Positions 31,474 through 38,727 of a DNA stretch of 38,727 nucleotides are shown here, one piece after another. The notes under the pieces are model-generated. The model was not told the origin of the DNA. It did not search any database and saw nothing but the letters and a program-made list of their open reading frames with translations. The stretch lies in the NCBI GenBank assembly GCA_905215055.1, contig CAJMOH010000025.1:1-38727 (forward strand), written 5' to 3'. This stretch comes from an uncultured bacterium. GTDB lineage: Bacteria > Bacillota > Clostridia > Oscillospirales > Acutalibacteraceae. The position numbers and the translations under genes are program-made. Every line of letters begins with the position of its first letter. The stretch's first letter is position 1.

Positions 31474-32727
31474 TTATTCCATCTGAGACAAAATCTGCTT
31501 GGGCTTCAGCCGCAAGGTCGAGATACTGGACACCAACACCGCTGCTACCAGCAAAATGCCGCCCACGATAGCCACCAGCATAAAGTGTTCTGGCGTGACG
31601 ATGACATTCTCCGCCGCCTTGCCGAACAGCGTACCCAGGGCGCCGGCAATCTGCTTGCTCGATAGATACGCCAGCGGGAAGGCCACCACCGCAATCAGCA
31701 GGGTTTCCAGCACATACTGGAGAATGACCGCAGGCTTGGCGATACCCACCGCCAGTAAAATTCCGGTTTCCCGTTTCCGGCTACGAATGGACATGGAGAG
31801 AATGAGAATGATCAAAACCATGCTCACCACAGTAATCACCACGATCAACGTCGTAACCAAAGTAGTCGTATCCGCAATAGAGCTGGAAATGCGCTCGTAC
31901 ACTTCATTGTTCACGGTGATGTAATAGGAGTTCCAGTCGATAGAGGTGCTGTTCTGCACTTCCTGGACAATGCTTTCCAGCTTGGCGGCGTCCGAAACGA
32001 AGAAGTCAACGGAATCAATTCCATTTCCCTCACTGACCGTATAGGGTGCGGAGACAGCAGACATAGTATCCATATTCACAAAGACATAGTCCTTGTAATC
32101 GAATAAGGTTGAAGGCTTTGCCATAGTTGCCTGTTCGTCATCACCATCTGCAATAACCTCAAACAGACCGGCAATCTCGCACTCAACCAACGGATCGTCT
32201 GGATTCCCGTTTTTAATTTCGAGCGTATCGCCAAGGGACAACCCATATTTATCGGCAAGACCTTCGTACAAGATGATTCCGCCATCGCCTTCCGTTACAT
32301 GACGCCCTTCCGTCAGACGCAACGCCCCCGTGAGAAACATCGGAGAATACTCCGAATCAAAACAACCTGTTGCATAAAAAAGGTCTGACACACCTTCCCG
32401 TTCATCCGTCCCTTTCATCAAAGTATCTTGATTATAGAGATTTGCAATCGTATATTGAGATGTGTTATAGGATTCTACACCGTCAATCGCGGCGATCTCC
32501 TCAATCATTTCGTCTGTGACAGGCTGCAGGGTATAGCCGTTGTTGGCACTGACGGTGAAGCTGGCTCCTGTCACGCCCCGCAGTTCCTCCGATTGCTCCT
32601 CTTGGGCGTCGGCAATCGCCAGCCCGGAAAGCACCAAAGTGGTAATGGCCAAGAGCAGACAGAACACCAGCAAGGTCTTTTTCCATTTCCGTGCGCTGTA
32701 TAAAATCGCTCGTATTCCTAAATTCAT
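31474..32727 (-). CDS. FtsX-like ABC permease, paralog 1
   Basis: A 417-residue permease with the MacB/FtsX plan: one N-terminal helix (17-38), a large extracellular domain (about 40-285) and three C-terminal helices ending LRLKPKQILSQME. The first about 55 residues and the last about 150 are nearly the same as in the genes at 32741, 34020 and 35311. The extracellular domain (from SANNGYTLQPVTDEMIEEIA) is clearly different. ATG, preceded by an AGGAGG ribosome binding site, lies 13 bp after the next permease's stop, so the genes are one operon. It probably pairs with another permease and uses the ATPase at 30729. Confidence 0.9.
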   Translation of the reverse strand: MNLGIRAILYSARKWKKTLLVFCLLLAITTLVLSGLAIADAQEEQSEELRGVTGASFTVSANNGYTLQPVTDEMIEEIAAIDGVESYNTSQYTIANLYNQDTLMKGTDEREGVSDLFYATGCFDSEYSPMFLTGALRLTEGRHVTEGDGGIILYEGLADKYGLSLGDTLEIKNGNPDDPLVECEIAGLFEVIADGDDEQATMAKPSTLFDYKDYVFVNMDTMSAVSAPYTVSEGNGIDSVDFFVSDAAKLESIVQEVQNSTSIDWNSYYITVNNEVYERISSSIADTTTLVTTLIVVITVVSMVLIILILSMSIRSRKRETGILLAVGIAKPAVILQYVLETLLIAVVAFPLAYLSSKQIAGALGTLFGKAAENVIVTPEHFMLVAIVGGILLVAAVLVSSISTLRLKPKQILSQME

Positions 32728-32740
32728 ATTGCAACCTCCT

Positions 32741-34003
32741 TTACTCCATCTGTGCCAAAATTTGCTTGGGCTTCAACCGCATGGTCGAGATACTGGACAC
32801 CAGCACCGCCGCCACCAGCAGGACGCCGCCCACGATGGCTACCAGCATAAAGTGTTCCGGCGTGACGATGACATTCTCCGCCGCCTTACCGAACAGCGTT
32901 CCCAGGGTCCCGGCCACCTGCTTGCTCGATAGATACGCCAGCGGGAAGGCCACCACCGCGATCAACAGGGTTTCCAATACATACTGGAGAATGACCGCAG
33001 GCTTGGCGATACCCACCGCCAGCAGGATTCCAGTCTCCCGTTTCCGGCTGCGGATGGACATGGAGAGGATCAGGATAATCAAAACCATGCTCACAGCGGT
33101 AATGACAACAATGAGGGTGGTAATCAGGGTGCCGGTGTCAGAAAGGGCGCTGGAAATATTCTGATACACCTCATCATTGGCGGTGATTTTGTAATTGTTC
33201 CAGTCGATAGAAGAAATGCTCTGCACTTCCCGAATCACATTCTCTAATTGGGCGGCGTCCGTGACATAGTAGTAGGCTTCGGAAATGCCCTCGCCATCTT
33301 CGCCCCAGCCCTTAATCAAGCCTTCGGCTGCGTCCATGCTGCAAAAAACATAGCTGGAATAGGCGTAATAGGACGCATCATCATACATATTTACTTGATC
33401 GCCCTTGTCCGCCACTACATCGAAGATGCCCACAATCTCCATATCCACTTCCGGGGTGTTATTCTCCGGGTAGTAAACGCCTGTCAAGGTATCTCCAACC
33501 TTCAGCCCGTTCCACTCAGCCAGTTCCCGGCTGATAATAATGCTACCCGTCATATCGTCGGTGATATGGGTGCCTTCTACCAGTTCAAACCGACCCGACA
33601 GAAACAGCTCATGGTATTGGGAGTTGTAGGAGCCGTAGTTGTAGAAGCTGTAATTCTCATGGGCCAGTTCCTCACCCTTATCATTGAAGATACGGGGCAG
33701 GGTAATCAAAGTGGCGTCATACCCCGCAATGCCATCCACTGCGGCAATCTGCTGGATCATGTCCTCGGACATAAATTCTTGTGTGCTGTAATTACCGTTC
33801 CAGCCGCCCGTAGAGATGTCGCGTTCCACGGTAAAGCTGGCCCCGGTGGTTCCTCGAACCTCTTCGGCCTGTTCCTCCTGGGCATCGGCAATCGCCAGCC
33901 CGGATAGCACCAGGGTGGTAATGGCCAGGAGCAGGAAGAACACCAGCAAGGTCTTTTTCCACTTCCGTGCGCTATATAAAATCGCTCGTATTCCTAAATT
34001 CAT
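32741..34003 (-). CDS. FtsX-like ABC permease, paralog 2
   Basis: A 420-residue FtsX-type permease with the same helix plan as its neighbours. The extracellular domain begins TVERDISTGGWNGNYSTQEF and is almost the same as in the gene at 35311. From 32937 to 33778 the two genes match base for base as far as I can read, including silent positions, while both ends differ slightly. This points to a recent duplication or gene conversion. The C-terminal end is LRLKPKQILAQME-like (MRLKPKQILAQME). It sits between paralogs 1 and 3 with 13-16 bp gaps. Confidence 0.9.
   Translation of the reverse strand: MNLGIRAILYSARKWKKTLLVFFLLLAITTLVLSGLAIADAQEEQAEEVRGTTGASFTVERDISTGGWNGNYSTQEFMSEDMIQQIAAVDGIAGYDATLITLPRIFNDKGEELAHENYSFYNYGSYNSQYHELFLSGRFELVEGTHITDDMTGSIIISRELAEWNGLKVGDTLTGVYYPENNTPEVDMEIVGIFDVVADKGDQVNMYDDASYYAYSSYVFCSMDAAEGLIKGWGEDGEGISEAYYYVTDAAQLENVIREVQSISSIDWNNYKITANDEVYQNISSALSDTGTLITTLIVVITAVSMVLIILILSMSIRSRKRETGILLAVGIAKPAVILQYVLETLLIAVVAFPLAYLSSKQVAGTLGTLFGKAAENVIVTPEHFMLVAIVGGVLLVAAVLVSSISTMRLKPKQILAQME
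32937..33778 (-). repeat. Exact 842-bp repeat, copy A (within permease paralog 2)
   Basis: Compared line by line with 35507-36348 (offset 2570), I find no mismatch. Differences begin just outside at both ends (33779 T versus 36349 C; 32936 C versus 35506 G). The repeat covers the extracellular domain and part of the C-terminal helices. Confidence 0.88.
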
Positions 34004-34019
34004 ATCGCCTGTGCCTCCT

Positions 34020-35297
34020 TTACTCCATCTGCGCCAAGATTTGCTTGGGCTTCAGCCGCAAGGTCGAAATGCTGGACACCAGCACCGCCGCCACCAACAG
34101 GATGCCGCCTACGATAGCCACCAGCATAAAGTGCTCCGGCGTGACGATGACATTCTCCGCCGCCTTGCCGAACAGCGTACCCAGGGTGCCAGCTACTTGC
34201 TTGCTGGAGAGGTAGGCCAGCGGGAAGGCCACCACCGCGATCAGCAGGGTTTCCAGCACATACTGGAGAATCACCGCAGGCTTGGCGATTCCAACGGCCA
34301 GCAAAATCCCGGTTTCCCGTTTCCGGCTGCGGATGGACATGGAGAGAATGAGAATTATCAAAACCATGCTCACAGCAGTAATGACAATAATCAGCGTCGT
34401 AACCAAAGCGGTTGTGTCAGAGAGAGAACTTGAAATGTTCTGATACACTTCATCATTGGCTGTAACAATAAAGTTGTTCCAGTTGATAGAAGAAATGCTC
34501 TGTACTTCGTTTATCACGCTCTCTAACTGTGCTGCGTCAGTTACATAGAAATCTGCCTCTTGAATTTTGTTGCCATCACCATAATTTACACACATTGCCT
34601 CCATCGCAGTTTTGCTACAAAAGGCATAGTTAGAAAAATCCCACATGGTAGACGCATCGTACATTGTGGCCTCATCGTTCTTGTCAGCCACCACTTCAAA
34701 AATCCCCACAATTTCCATATCCACTTCGGGATCATCGGTATAAGGGTCATTGATTCCAACAACTTTGCTGCCGACTTTCAATCCATTCTGTTCAGCACGT
34801 TCCCGGCTGATGATAAGGCCATTGGTCATATCCTCTGTGATATGGGACCCTTCAACCAATTCAAATCGTCCTGATACGAATAAATCGTTATACTCCGTAT
34901 TGATAGAGCCATAGGTATAAAAACTGTTGGTGTATCCCGTTGTAACCACGCTGTCGCCCGTTTCCTTGAAGTAATAAGGCATGGAAACAATCGAAGCATC
35001 ATATCCGGCAATCCCGTCTACTGAGGCAATCTCCTGAAGCATTTCATCTGAAATAAATTCCTGCGTACTATATGAACCGCCATTGCCGCTTGTCCAGCCT
35101 CCAGTAGATAGATTTCGTTCCACAGTAAAACTGGTTCCCGTCACACCCCGCAGTTCCTCAGCCTGCTCCTCCTGGGCGTCGGCAATCGCCAGCCCGGACA
35201 GCACCAGGGTGGTAATAGCCAGGAGCAGGAAGAACACCAGTAGCGTCTTTTTCCACTTCCGTGCGCTGTATAAAATCGCTCGTATTCCTAAATTCAT
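34020..35297 (-). CDS. FtsX-like ABC permease, paralog 3
   Basis: A 425-residue permease. The N-terminal anchor and the three C-terminal helices are nearly identical to the others. The extracellular domain is its own version (starts TVERNLSTGGWTSGNGGSYS; includes AGYDASIVSMPYYFKETGDS and GSKVVGINDPYTDDPEVDME). The coding DNA for this domain (about 34430-35110) is visibly richer in A+T than the conserved ends, as if the domain had a different origin from the frame around it. Otherwise the architecture is the same: helix, extracellular domain, three helices. It probably forms a dimer with another permease of the operon. Confidence 0.9.
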   Translation of the reverse strand: MNLGIRAILYSARKWKKTLLVFFLLLAITTLVLSGLAIADAQEEQAEELRGVTGTSFTVERNLSTGGWTSGNGGSYSTQEFISDEMLQEIASVDGIAGYDASIVSMPYYFKETGDSVVTTGYTNSFYTYGSINTEYNDLFVSGRFELVEGSHITEDMTNGLIISRERAEQNGLKVGSKVVGINDPYTDDPEVDMEIVGIFEVVADKNDEATMYDASTMWDFSNYAFCSKTAMEAMCVNYGDGNKIQEADFYVTDAAQLESVINEVQSISSINWNNFIVTANDEVYQNISSSLSDTTALVTTLIIVITAVSMVLIILILSMSIRSRKRETGILLAVGIAKPAVILQYVLETLLIAVVAFPLAYLSSKQVAGTLGTLFGKAAENVIVTPEHFMLVAIVGGILLVAAVLVSSISTLRLKPKQILAQME

Positions 35298-35310
35298 ATT
35301 GCGTCCTCCT

Positions 35311-36576
35311 TTACTCCATCTGCGCTAAGATTTGCTTGGGCTTCAGCCGCATAGTCGAGATACTGGACACCAACACTGCCGCCACCAGCAGGATGCCGCC
35401 CACGATAGCCACCAGCATGAAATGCTCCGGGGTGACGATGACATTCTCTGCGGCCTTGCCGAACAGCGTCCCCAGGGTGCCGGCAACCTGCTTGCTGGAA
35501 AAGTAGGCCAGCGGGAAGGCCACCACCGCGATCAACAGGGTTTCCAATACATACTGGAGAATGACCGCAGGCTTGGCGATACCCACCGCCAGCAGGATTC
35601 CAGTCTCCCGTTTCCGGCTGCGGATGGACATGGAGAGGATCAGGATAATCAAAACCATGCTCACAGCGGTAATGACAACAATGAGGGTGGTAATCAGGGT
35701 GCCGGTGTCAGAAAGGGCGCTGGAAATATTCTGATACACCTCATCATTGGCGGTGATTTTGTAATTGTTCCAGTCGATAGAAGAAATGCTCTGCACTTCC
35801 CGAATCACATTCTCTAATTGGGCGGCGTCCGTGACATAGTAGTAGGCTTCGGAAATGCCCTCGCCATCTTCGCCCCAGCCCTTAATCAAGCCTTCGGCTG
35901 CGTCCATGCTGCAAAAAACATAGCTGGAATAGGCGTAATAGGACGCATCATCATACATATTTACTTGATCGCCCTTGTCCGCCACTACATCGAAGATGCC
36001 CACAATCTCCATATCCACTTCCGGGGTGTTATTCTCCGGGTAGTAAACGCCTGTCAAGGTATCTCCAACCTTCAGCCCGTTCCACTCAGCCAGTTCCCGG
36101 CTGATAATAATGCTACCCGTCATATCGTCGGTGATATGGGTGCCTTCTACCAGTTCAAACCGACCCGACAGAAACAGCTCATGGTATTGGGAGTTGTAGG
36201 AGCCGTAGTTGTAGAAGCTGTAATTCTCATGGGCCAGTTCCTCACCCTTATCATTGAAGATACGGGGCAGGGTAATCAAAGTGGCGTCATACCCCGCAAT
36301 GCCATCCACTGCGGCAATCTGCTGGATCATGTCCTCGGACATAAATTCCTGTGTGCTGTAATTGCCGTTCCAGCCGCCCGTAGAGATGTCGCGCTCCACC
36401 GTAAAGCTGGCCCCGGTGGTTCCCCGGACTTCCTCAGCCTGTTCCTCCTGAGCGTCGGCTATGGCAAGGCCGGACAACACCAAAGTGGTAATGGTCAGGA
36501 GCAGGAAGAACACCAGCAAGGTCTTTTTCCATTTCCGTGCGCTATATAAAATCGCTCGTATTCCTAAATTATTCAT
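35311..36576 (-). CDS. FtsX-like ABC permease, paralog 4
   Basis: A 421-residue permease, nearly identical to paralog 2 (32741) in the extracellular domain; see the exact repeat 35507-36348. The N-terminus has one extra Asn (MNNLGIRAIL). There are a few replacements in the first helix (LLLTITTLV) and one in the C-terminal helices (AYFSSKQVAG). The shared extracellular version suggests that the two genes carry the same ligand or partner specificity, perhaps for dosage, or that one has just been overwritten by conversion. Confidence 0.9.
   Translation of the reverse strand: MNNLGIRAILYSARKWKKTLLVFFLLLTITTLVLSGLAIADAQEEQAEEVRGTTGASFTVERDISTGGWNGNYSTQEFMSEDMIQQIAAVDGIAGYDATLITLPRIFNDKGEELAHENYSFYNYGSYNSQYHELFLSGRFELVEGTHITDDMTGSIIISRELAEWNGLKVGDTLTGVYYPENNTPEVDMEIVGIFDVVADKGDQVNMYDDASYYAYSSYVFCSMDAAEGLIKGWGEDGEGISEAYYYVTDAAQLENVIREVQSISSIDWNNYKITANDEVYQNISSALSDTGTLITTLIVVITAVSMVLIILILSMSIRSRKRETGILLAVGIAKPAVILQYVLETLLIAVVAFPLAYFSSKQVAGTLGTLFGKAAENVIVTPEHFMLVAIVGGILLVAAVLVSSISTMRLKPKQILAQME
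35507..36348 (-). repeat. Exact 842-bp repeat, copy B (within permease paralog 4)
   Basis: Partner of 32937-33778. Both copies are in direct orientation, so recombination between them would delete or duplicate the gene at 34020. Flanking segments show several differences per 60 bases, which fits a gene-conversion tract rather than a whole-gene duplication. Confidence 0.88.
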
Positions 36577-36591
36577 ATCGCCTGCACCTCC

Positions 36592-37932
36592 TTAACTCAT
36601 CTGCGACAAGATACTCTTGGGCTTCATCTTCATGATCGGGTAGGCCGCCAGTGCGGTAGAGGCCACACAAAGCACCATGCCGAAAGCCCACACCAGTGCA
36701 TAATCCTCGGCGGAAACAGCCACCTCGATCTCGGCAAGGCCCAAATCCTCGGTGGATTCTTCTTCCGCAGTTTCGCTTTCCCCGGTCAAGTCCACCGTTT
36801 CATAGGTTTCGCTTGTCACCTGGGAGAGCAGGCTGCTCCCGATCTGATGGGAAATGGCTGTGCTGGTGCCGAATGAGATCACCAGGGCGATGGCCGCCAC
36901 AAGGATCACTTCCAGCAGGTATTGCAGCAGCACCGAGCCTTTGGAAATGCCCATGGCCAGATAGACGCCGGTTTCATGGATACGCCCACGGAGCCGCAGC
37001 GTCAGGAACAGGGCCAACACCAGGAAACAGATCACGGATACCACCGCAATGGCGATAAAGACGATGTTCTGCAAGCCCTCCAAGGATTCCTTGGCGTTCT
37101 GATAGTCGTTGTCGTAGCGGGTCAGGGTGCAGCTCTCCCAATCCACGCCATCCAGTTCCTGCACATCGGTCATAATGCGCTCCAGCTCGTCCGGGTCGTT
37201 CACATAGAAATCCCCATATTGGACGTTGGTGGTTCCCTCGGTGCCGTAGAGCAGGAAAGAGGCAGTGGAGAGGTCGGTAAACACGATATTGTCGTAAAGG
37301 TCATAGGACGGGGCCATGCCGATAGAATCCTGTTCCTCGGTATTGGTGAAGATCCCGGCCACCGTCACGGGGATAGTCTTATCTTTGTCCTCCACATTCC
37401 CCAGCAGCATGGTGTCGCCAACTGACAGGCCATTACGCTGGGCGAACTTCTCATGGATCAGCACATGGCTGCCGGTTTCGGTGGTGATGGGGTTGCCCTC
37501 CACCATTTCAAAGCCGCCATCGGTGAAATAGCTGTCCTCCTGAGAATTGGAGTTTGCCACCACCCGTCCGGCGTTCTCATAGCCCTCCGGCACCTGGGCA
37601 GCGCCCTCGGTGTTGATCTCCAGAAGGTTCCCGTCTGCGTCAAAATAAGTAGCGTAGGTATAGGAGCGCAGGGTGTACCTGCCGCTCAAGCCATCCACAT
37701 CAAGTATCTGGCTCACCGTATCCTCCGGGATACCGTTTTCCAGCGTCTTGGCGTTGATGGTGAAATAGCCCAGCAGGGCTTTTTTAATATTGGCGTTGGC
37801 CGTTTCTGTGGCTGATTGGATGGAAAGGCAGGTCAGCATCAGCGTGGCCATGACCAGCAGAAACGCCAGCAGCGTGAGGGTCTTGCCCTTTTTGCGGATG
37901 GAATACAGGCAGGCCCGTTTGCACAGGTTCAT
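36592..37932 (-). CDS. FtsX-like ABC permease, divergent member (operon gene 1)
   Basis: A 446-residue permease that is the first gene of the operon. It shares only the general plan with the other four: N-terminal helix (KTLTLLAFLLVMATLMLTCL), extracellular domain about 45-285, three C-terminal helices and the end MKMKPKSILSQMS. A Thr/Glu-rich extracellular insertion (ESETAEEESTEDLGLAEIEV) lies between the last two helices. FtsX/BceB-like ABC systems often need two permeases, so this could be the constant partner that pairs with any of the four similar ones; this is inference. ATG at 37932 follows GAGGTGG. The upstream 5' region (37933-38068) leads to the 11-bp repeat array. Confidence 0.9.
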   Translation of the reverse strand: MNLCKRACLYSIRKKGKTLTLLAFLLVMATLMLTCLSIQSATETANANIKKALLGYFTINAKTLENGIPEDTVSQILDVDGLSGRYTLRSYTYATYFDADGNLLEINTEGAAQVPEGYENAGRVVANSNSQEDSYFTDGGFEMVEGNPITTETGSHVLIHEKFAQRNGLSVGDTMLLGNVEDKDKTIPVTVAGIFTNTEEQDSIGMAPSYDLYDNIVFTDLSTASFLLYGTEGTTNVQYGDFYVNDPDELERIMTDVQELDGVDWESCTLTRYDNDYQNAKESLEGLQNIVFIAIAVVSVICFLVLALFLTLRLRGRIHETGVYLAMGISKGSVLLQYLLEVILVAAIALVISFGTSTAISHQIGSSLLSQVTSETYETVDLTGESETAEEESTEDLGLAEIEVAVSAEDYALVWAFGMVLCVASTALAAYPIMKMKPKSILSQMS

Positions 37933-38068
37933 CTCACAGCCACCTCATTTCCTTTTCGTAAAACCAGTGGGTTCACTTGTGTACCTCCTAACGTAGTTTT
38001 TCGCCGGGGCTTTTCTCGCTCCAGTGGTGTCCCCGTCTGCCGGGAACACCCTTATGGTACACTACGAA

Positions 38069-38112
38069 GGTGGAGTTGAGGTGGAGTTGAGGAGTAGTTT
38101 TGATGGAGTTGG
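38069..38112 (-). promoter_or_regulatory. Four tandem 11-bp repeats, probable PhoB/OmpR-type operator
   Basis: On the plus strand: GGTGGAGTTGA (38069-38079), GGTGGAGTTGA (38080-38090), GGAGTAGTTTT (38091-38101), GATGGAGTTGG (38102-38112). The first two are identical, the fourth differs at two bases and the third is weaker. Direct repeats with 11-bp periodicity are what PhoB/OmpR winged-helix proteins bind. Reading in the operon direction, the array ends nine bases before a TACCAT (38059-38054) that can serve as the -10, the layout of activator-dependent promoters in which the repeats replace the -35. The operon's own winged-helix gene (29818-30240) is the natural binder. Confidence 0.72.
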
Positions 38113-38161
38113 CATTTTTACAAAGCGAAATCAGTGTACTGTCTCCCAGCATCCGGGCAAA

Positions 38162-38195
38162 GAAAAAGCAGGAAATCTCTCTCAAGATTTCCTGC
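38162..38195 (-). terminator. Rho-independent terminator (minus strand)
   Basis: GCAGGAAATC and GATTTCCTGC form perfect 10-bp arms (38168-38177/38186-38195). On the minus strand the hairpin is followed by TTTTTCT. It lies after the gene at 38287-38712 and separates it from the ABC operon promoter. The stretch 38196-38286 holds only the tail of this unit. Confidence 0.8.
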
Positions 38196-38286
38196 CGGAT
38201 GGTGCCGCCGATAGGCGGCTGCTATTCAGTTTTGAAAGTTCGGGTCAAAGTGGTCCGAAAATAGAATATTTTACAACTCAAAAATC

Positions 38287-38712
38287 CTATCTCAAATCAA
38301 AAAGAACGCTTTCGTAGTCCTTTACGAAATACTTTATATTTGTGCGCCCTTTCTGAATAATTGTATGGCCTTCTGCTTCCAGCTTTTCCTTTTGTGCTTC
38401 TATACCGCCGGGATATTTTGCATTCAATTCCCCATTTGCCTTTAAGGTTCTCCAATACGGGGTTTCATCTTCGGAACGCTGGTAACTCGCCCATGCTGCA
38501 ATAGATACAAAAATCCCGGCTGTGATAGGCTCTGTGAAATCCGCCCCATTCAGTTCAGCAAAGTATTCACGGATTTTTCCGACAGTGATTACTTTGCCAT
38601 AAGGAATTAGTTTCATCACTTTATCATAGTCGATTGGTGGGGCAAAATACATTCTGCTTCCGCCATATTTCTCAATGCTTTTCTGGTCGGTAATGGTCTG
38701 AAATTTAGGCAT
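38287..38712 (-). CDS. Alkyltransferase-like (MGMT-family) protein
   Basis: A 141-residue protein with the DNA-binding half of O6-alkylguanine-DNA alkyltransferases: IPYGKVITVGKIREYFAELN (helix-turn-helix region with the Arg finger type residue), then AGIFVSIAAWASY and TPYWRTLKANGELNAKYPGG. At the place of the catalytic P-C-H-R motif it reads P-Y-W-R, so the acceptor Cys is missing. Such alkyltransferase-like proteins bind damaged guanine and pass it to excision repair instead of repairing it. The C-terminus (KLEAEGHTIIQKGRTNIKYF) fits the family. It has its own terminator and may be chromosomal or cargo. The window ends 15 bases upstream of its start. Confidence 0.72.
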   Translation of the reverse strand: MPKFQTITDQKSIEKYGGSRMYFAPPIDYDKVMKLIPYGKVITVGKIREYFAELNGADFTEPITAGIFVSIAAWASYQRSEDETPYWRTLKANGELNAKYPGGIEAQKEKLEAEGHTIIQKGRTNIKYFVKDYESVLFDLR

Positions 38713-38727
38713 ATCCTTGCTATCGTG

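Noticed and set aside
32741..36576. Permease array as an assembly duplication artefact
   Set aside because: Flanks and other domains differ at many bases and the gene between is distinct, so a simple artefact is unlikely; the exact repeat still needs long reads.

Overview
The window looks like most of an integrative/conjugative element (or a large conjugative plasmid segment) from a fairly G+C-rich Clostridia host, probably of the Oscillospiraceae (Faecalibacterium/Subdoligranulum type). This is inferred from strong GGAGGTGA-type ribosome binding sites, the Firmicute form of the conjugation genes (MobC/MOBP relaxase, PcfB, VirD4, PrgI, VirB4 and an M23 peptidase, in the order seen in Tn1549/CTn2-like elements) and the sortase/Cna-B surface protein. 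No integrase, excisionase, replication initiator, rRNA, tRNA or CRISPR array is visible, so both element ends probably lie outside the window.

Layout. 1-475: non-coding leader with several hairpins and a pyrimidine-rich mirror repeat. 476-2363: ParM/ParR partition pair and a ribbon-helix-helix-like protein. 2506-5126: C5 DNA methyltransferase, then an amidoligase and a gamma-glutamylcyclotransferase-like protein that probably form a peptide-modifying pair. 5208-10279: a 1399-residue thioester/Cna-B adhesin, its class B sortase and a 30-residue membrane peptide. 10350-16358: accessory region with S-adenosylmethionine synthetase, a Toprim primase-like protein, a beta-helix protein, a second (amino) DNA methyltransferase and several unknowns. 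16369-20483: mobilisation genes (MobC, relaxase, DUF4314, PcfB-like, degenerate ArdC-like). 20563-29783: PP-loop protein followed by the type IV secretion core (VirD4, pilin-like protein, TrbL/VirB6-like, PrgI, an unknown, VirB4, M23 peptidase). 29818-37932, opposite strand: an operon of five FtsX-like permeases, one ABC ATPase, a small membrane protein and a PhoB-type winged-helix protein. 38287-38712: alkyltransferase-like protein.

How it fits together. The relaxase and MobC nick and load DNA, VirD4 couples it to the VirB4/TrbL/PrgI channel, the M23 peptidase opens the wall, and the sortase-anchored adhesin may hold cells together. Two methyltransferases with their own SAM synthetase, plus the ArdC-like protein, look like protection against host restriction. 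The ABC operon is cargo and is probably controlled by its own winged-helix protein through four tandem 11-bp repeats upstream.

Most unusual points: (1) many genes have no ATG/GTG/TTG where homology puts the start, and instead carry ATT, ATC, ATA or CTG, or no recognisable start, behind good ribosome binding sites; (2) the permease array keeps its membrane ends nearly constant while the extracellular domains differ, and two members share an exact repeat of about 842 bp; (3) the 11-bp operator array; (4) several terminators sit directly before downstream genes with no room for a promoter, suggesting antitermination. All calls come from reading the sequence; no database search was possible.
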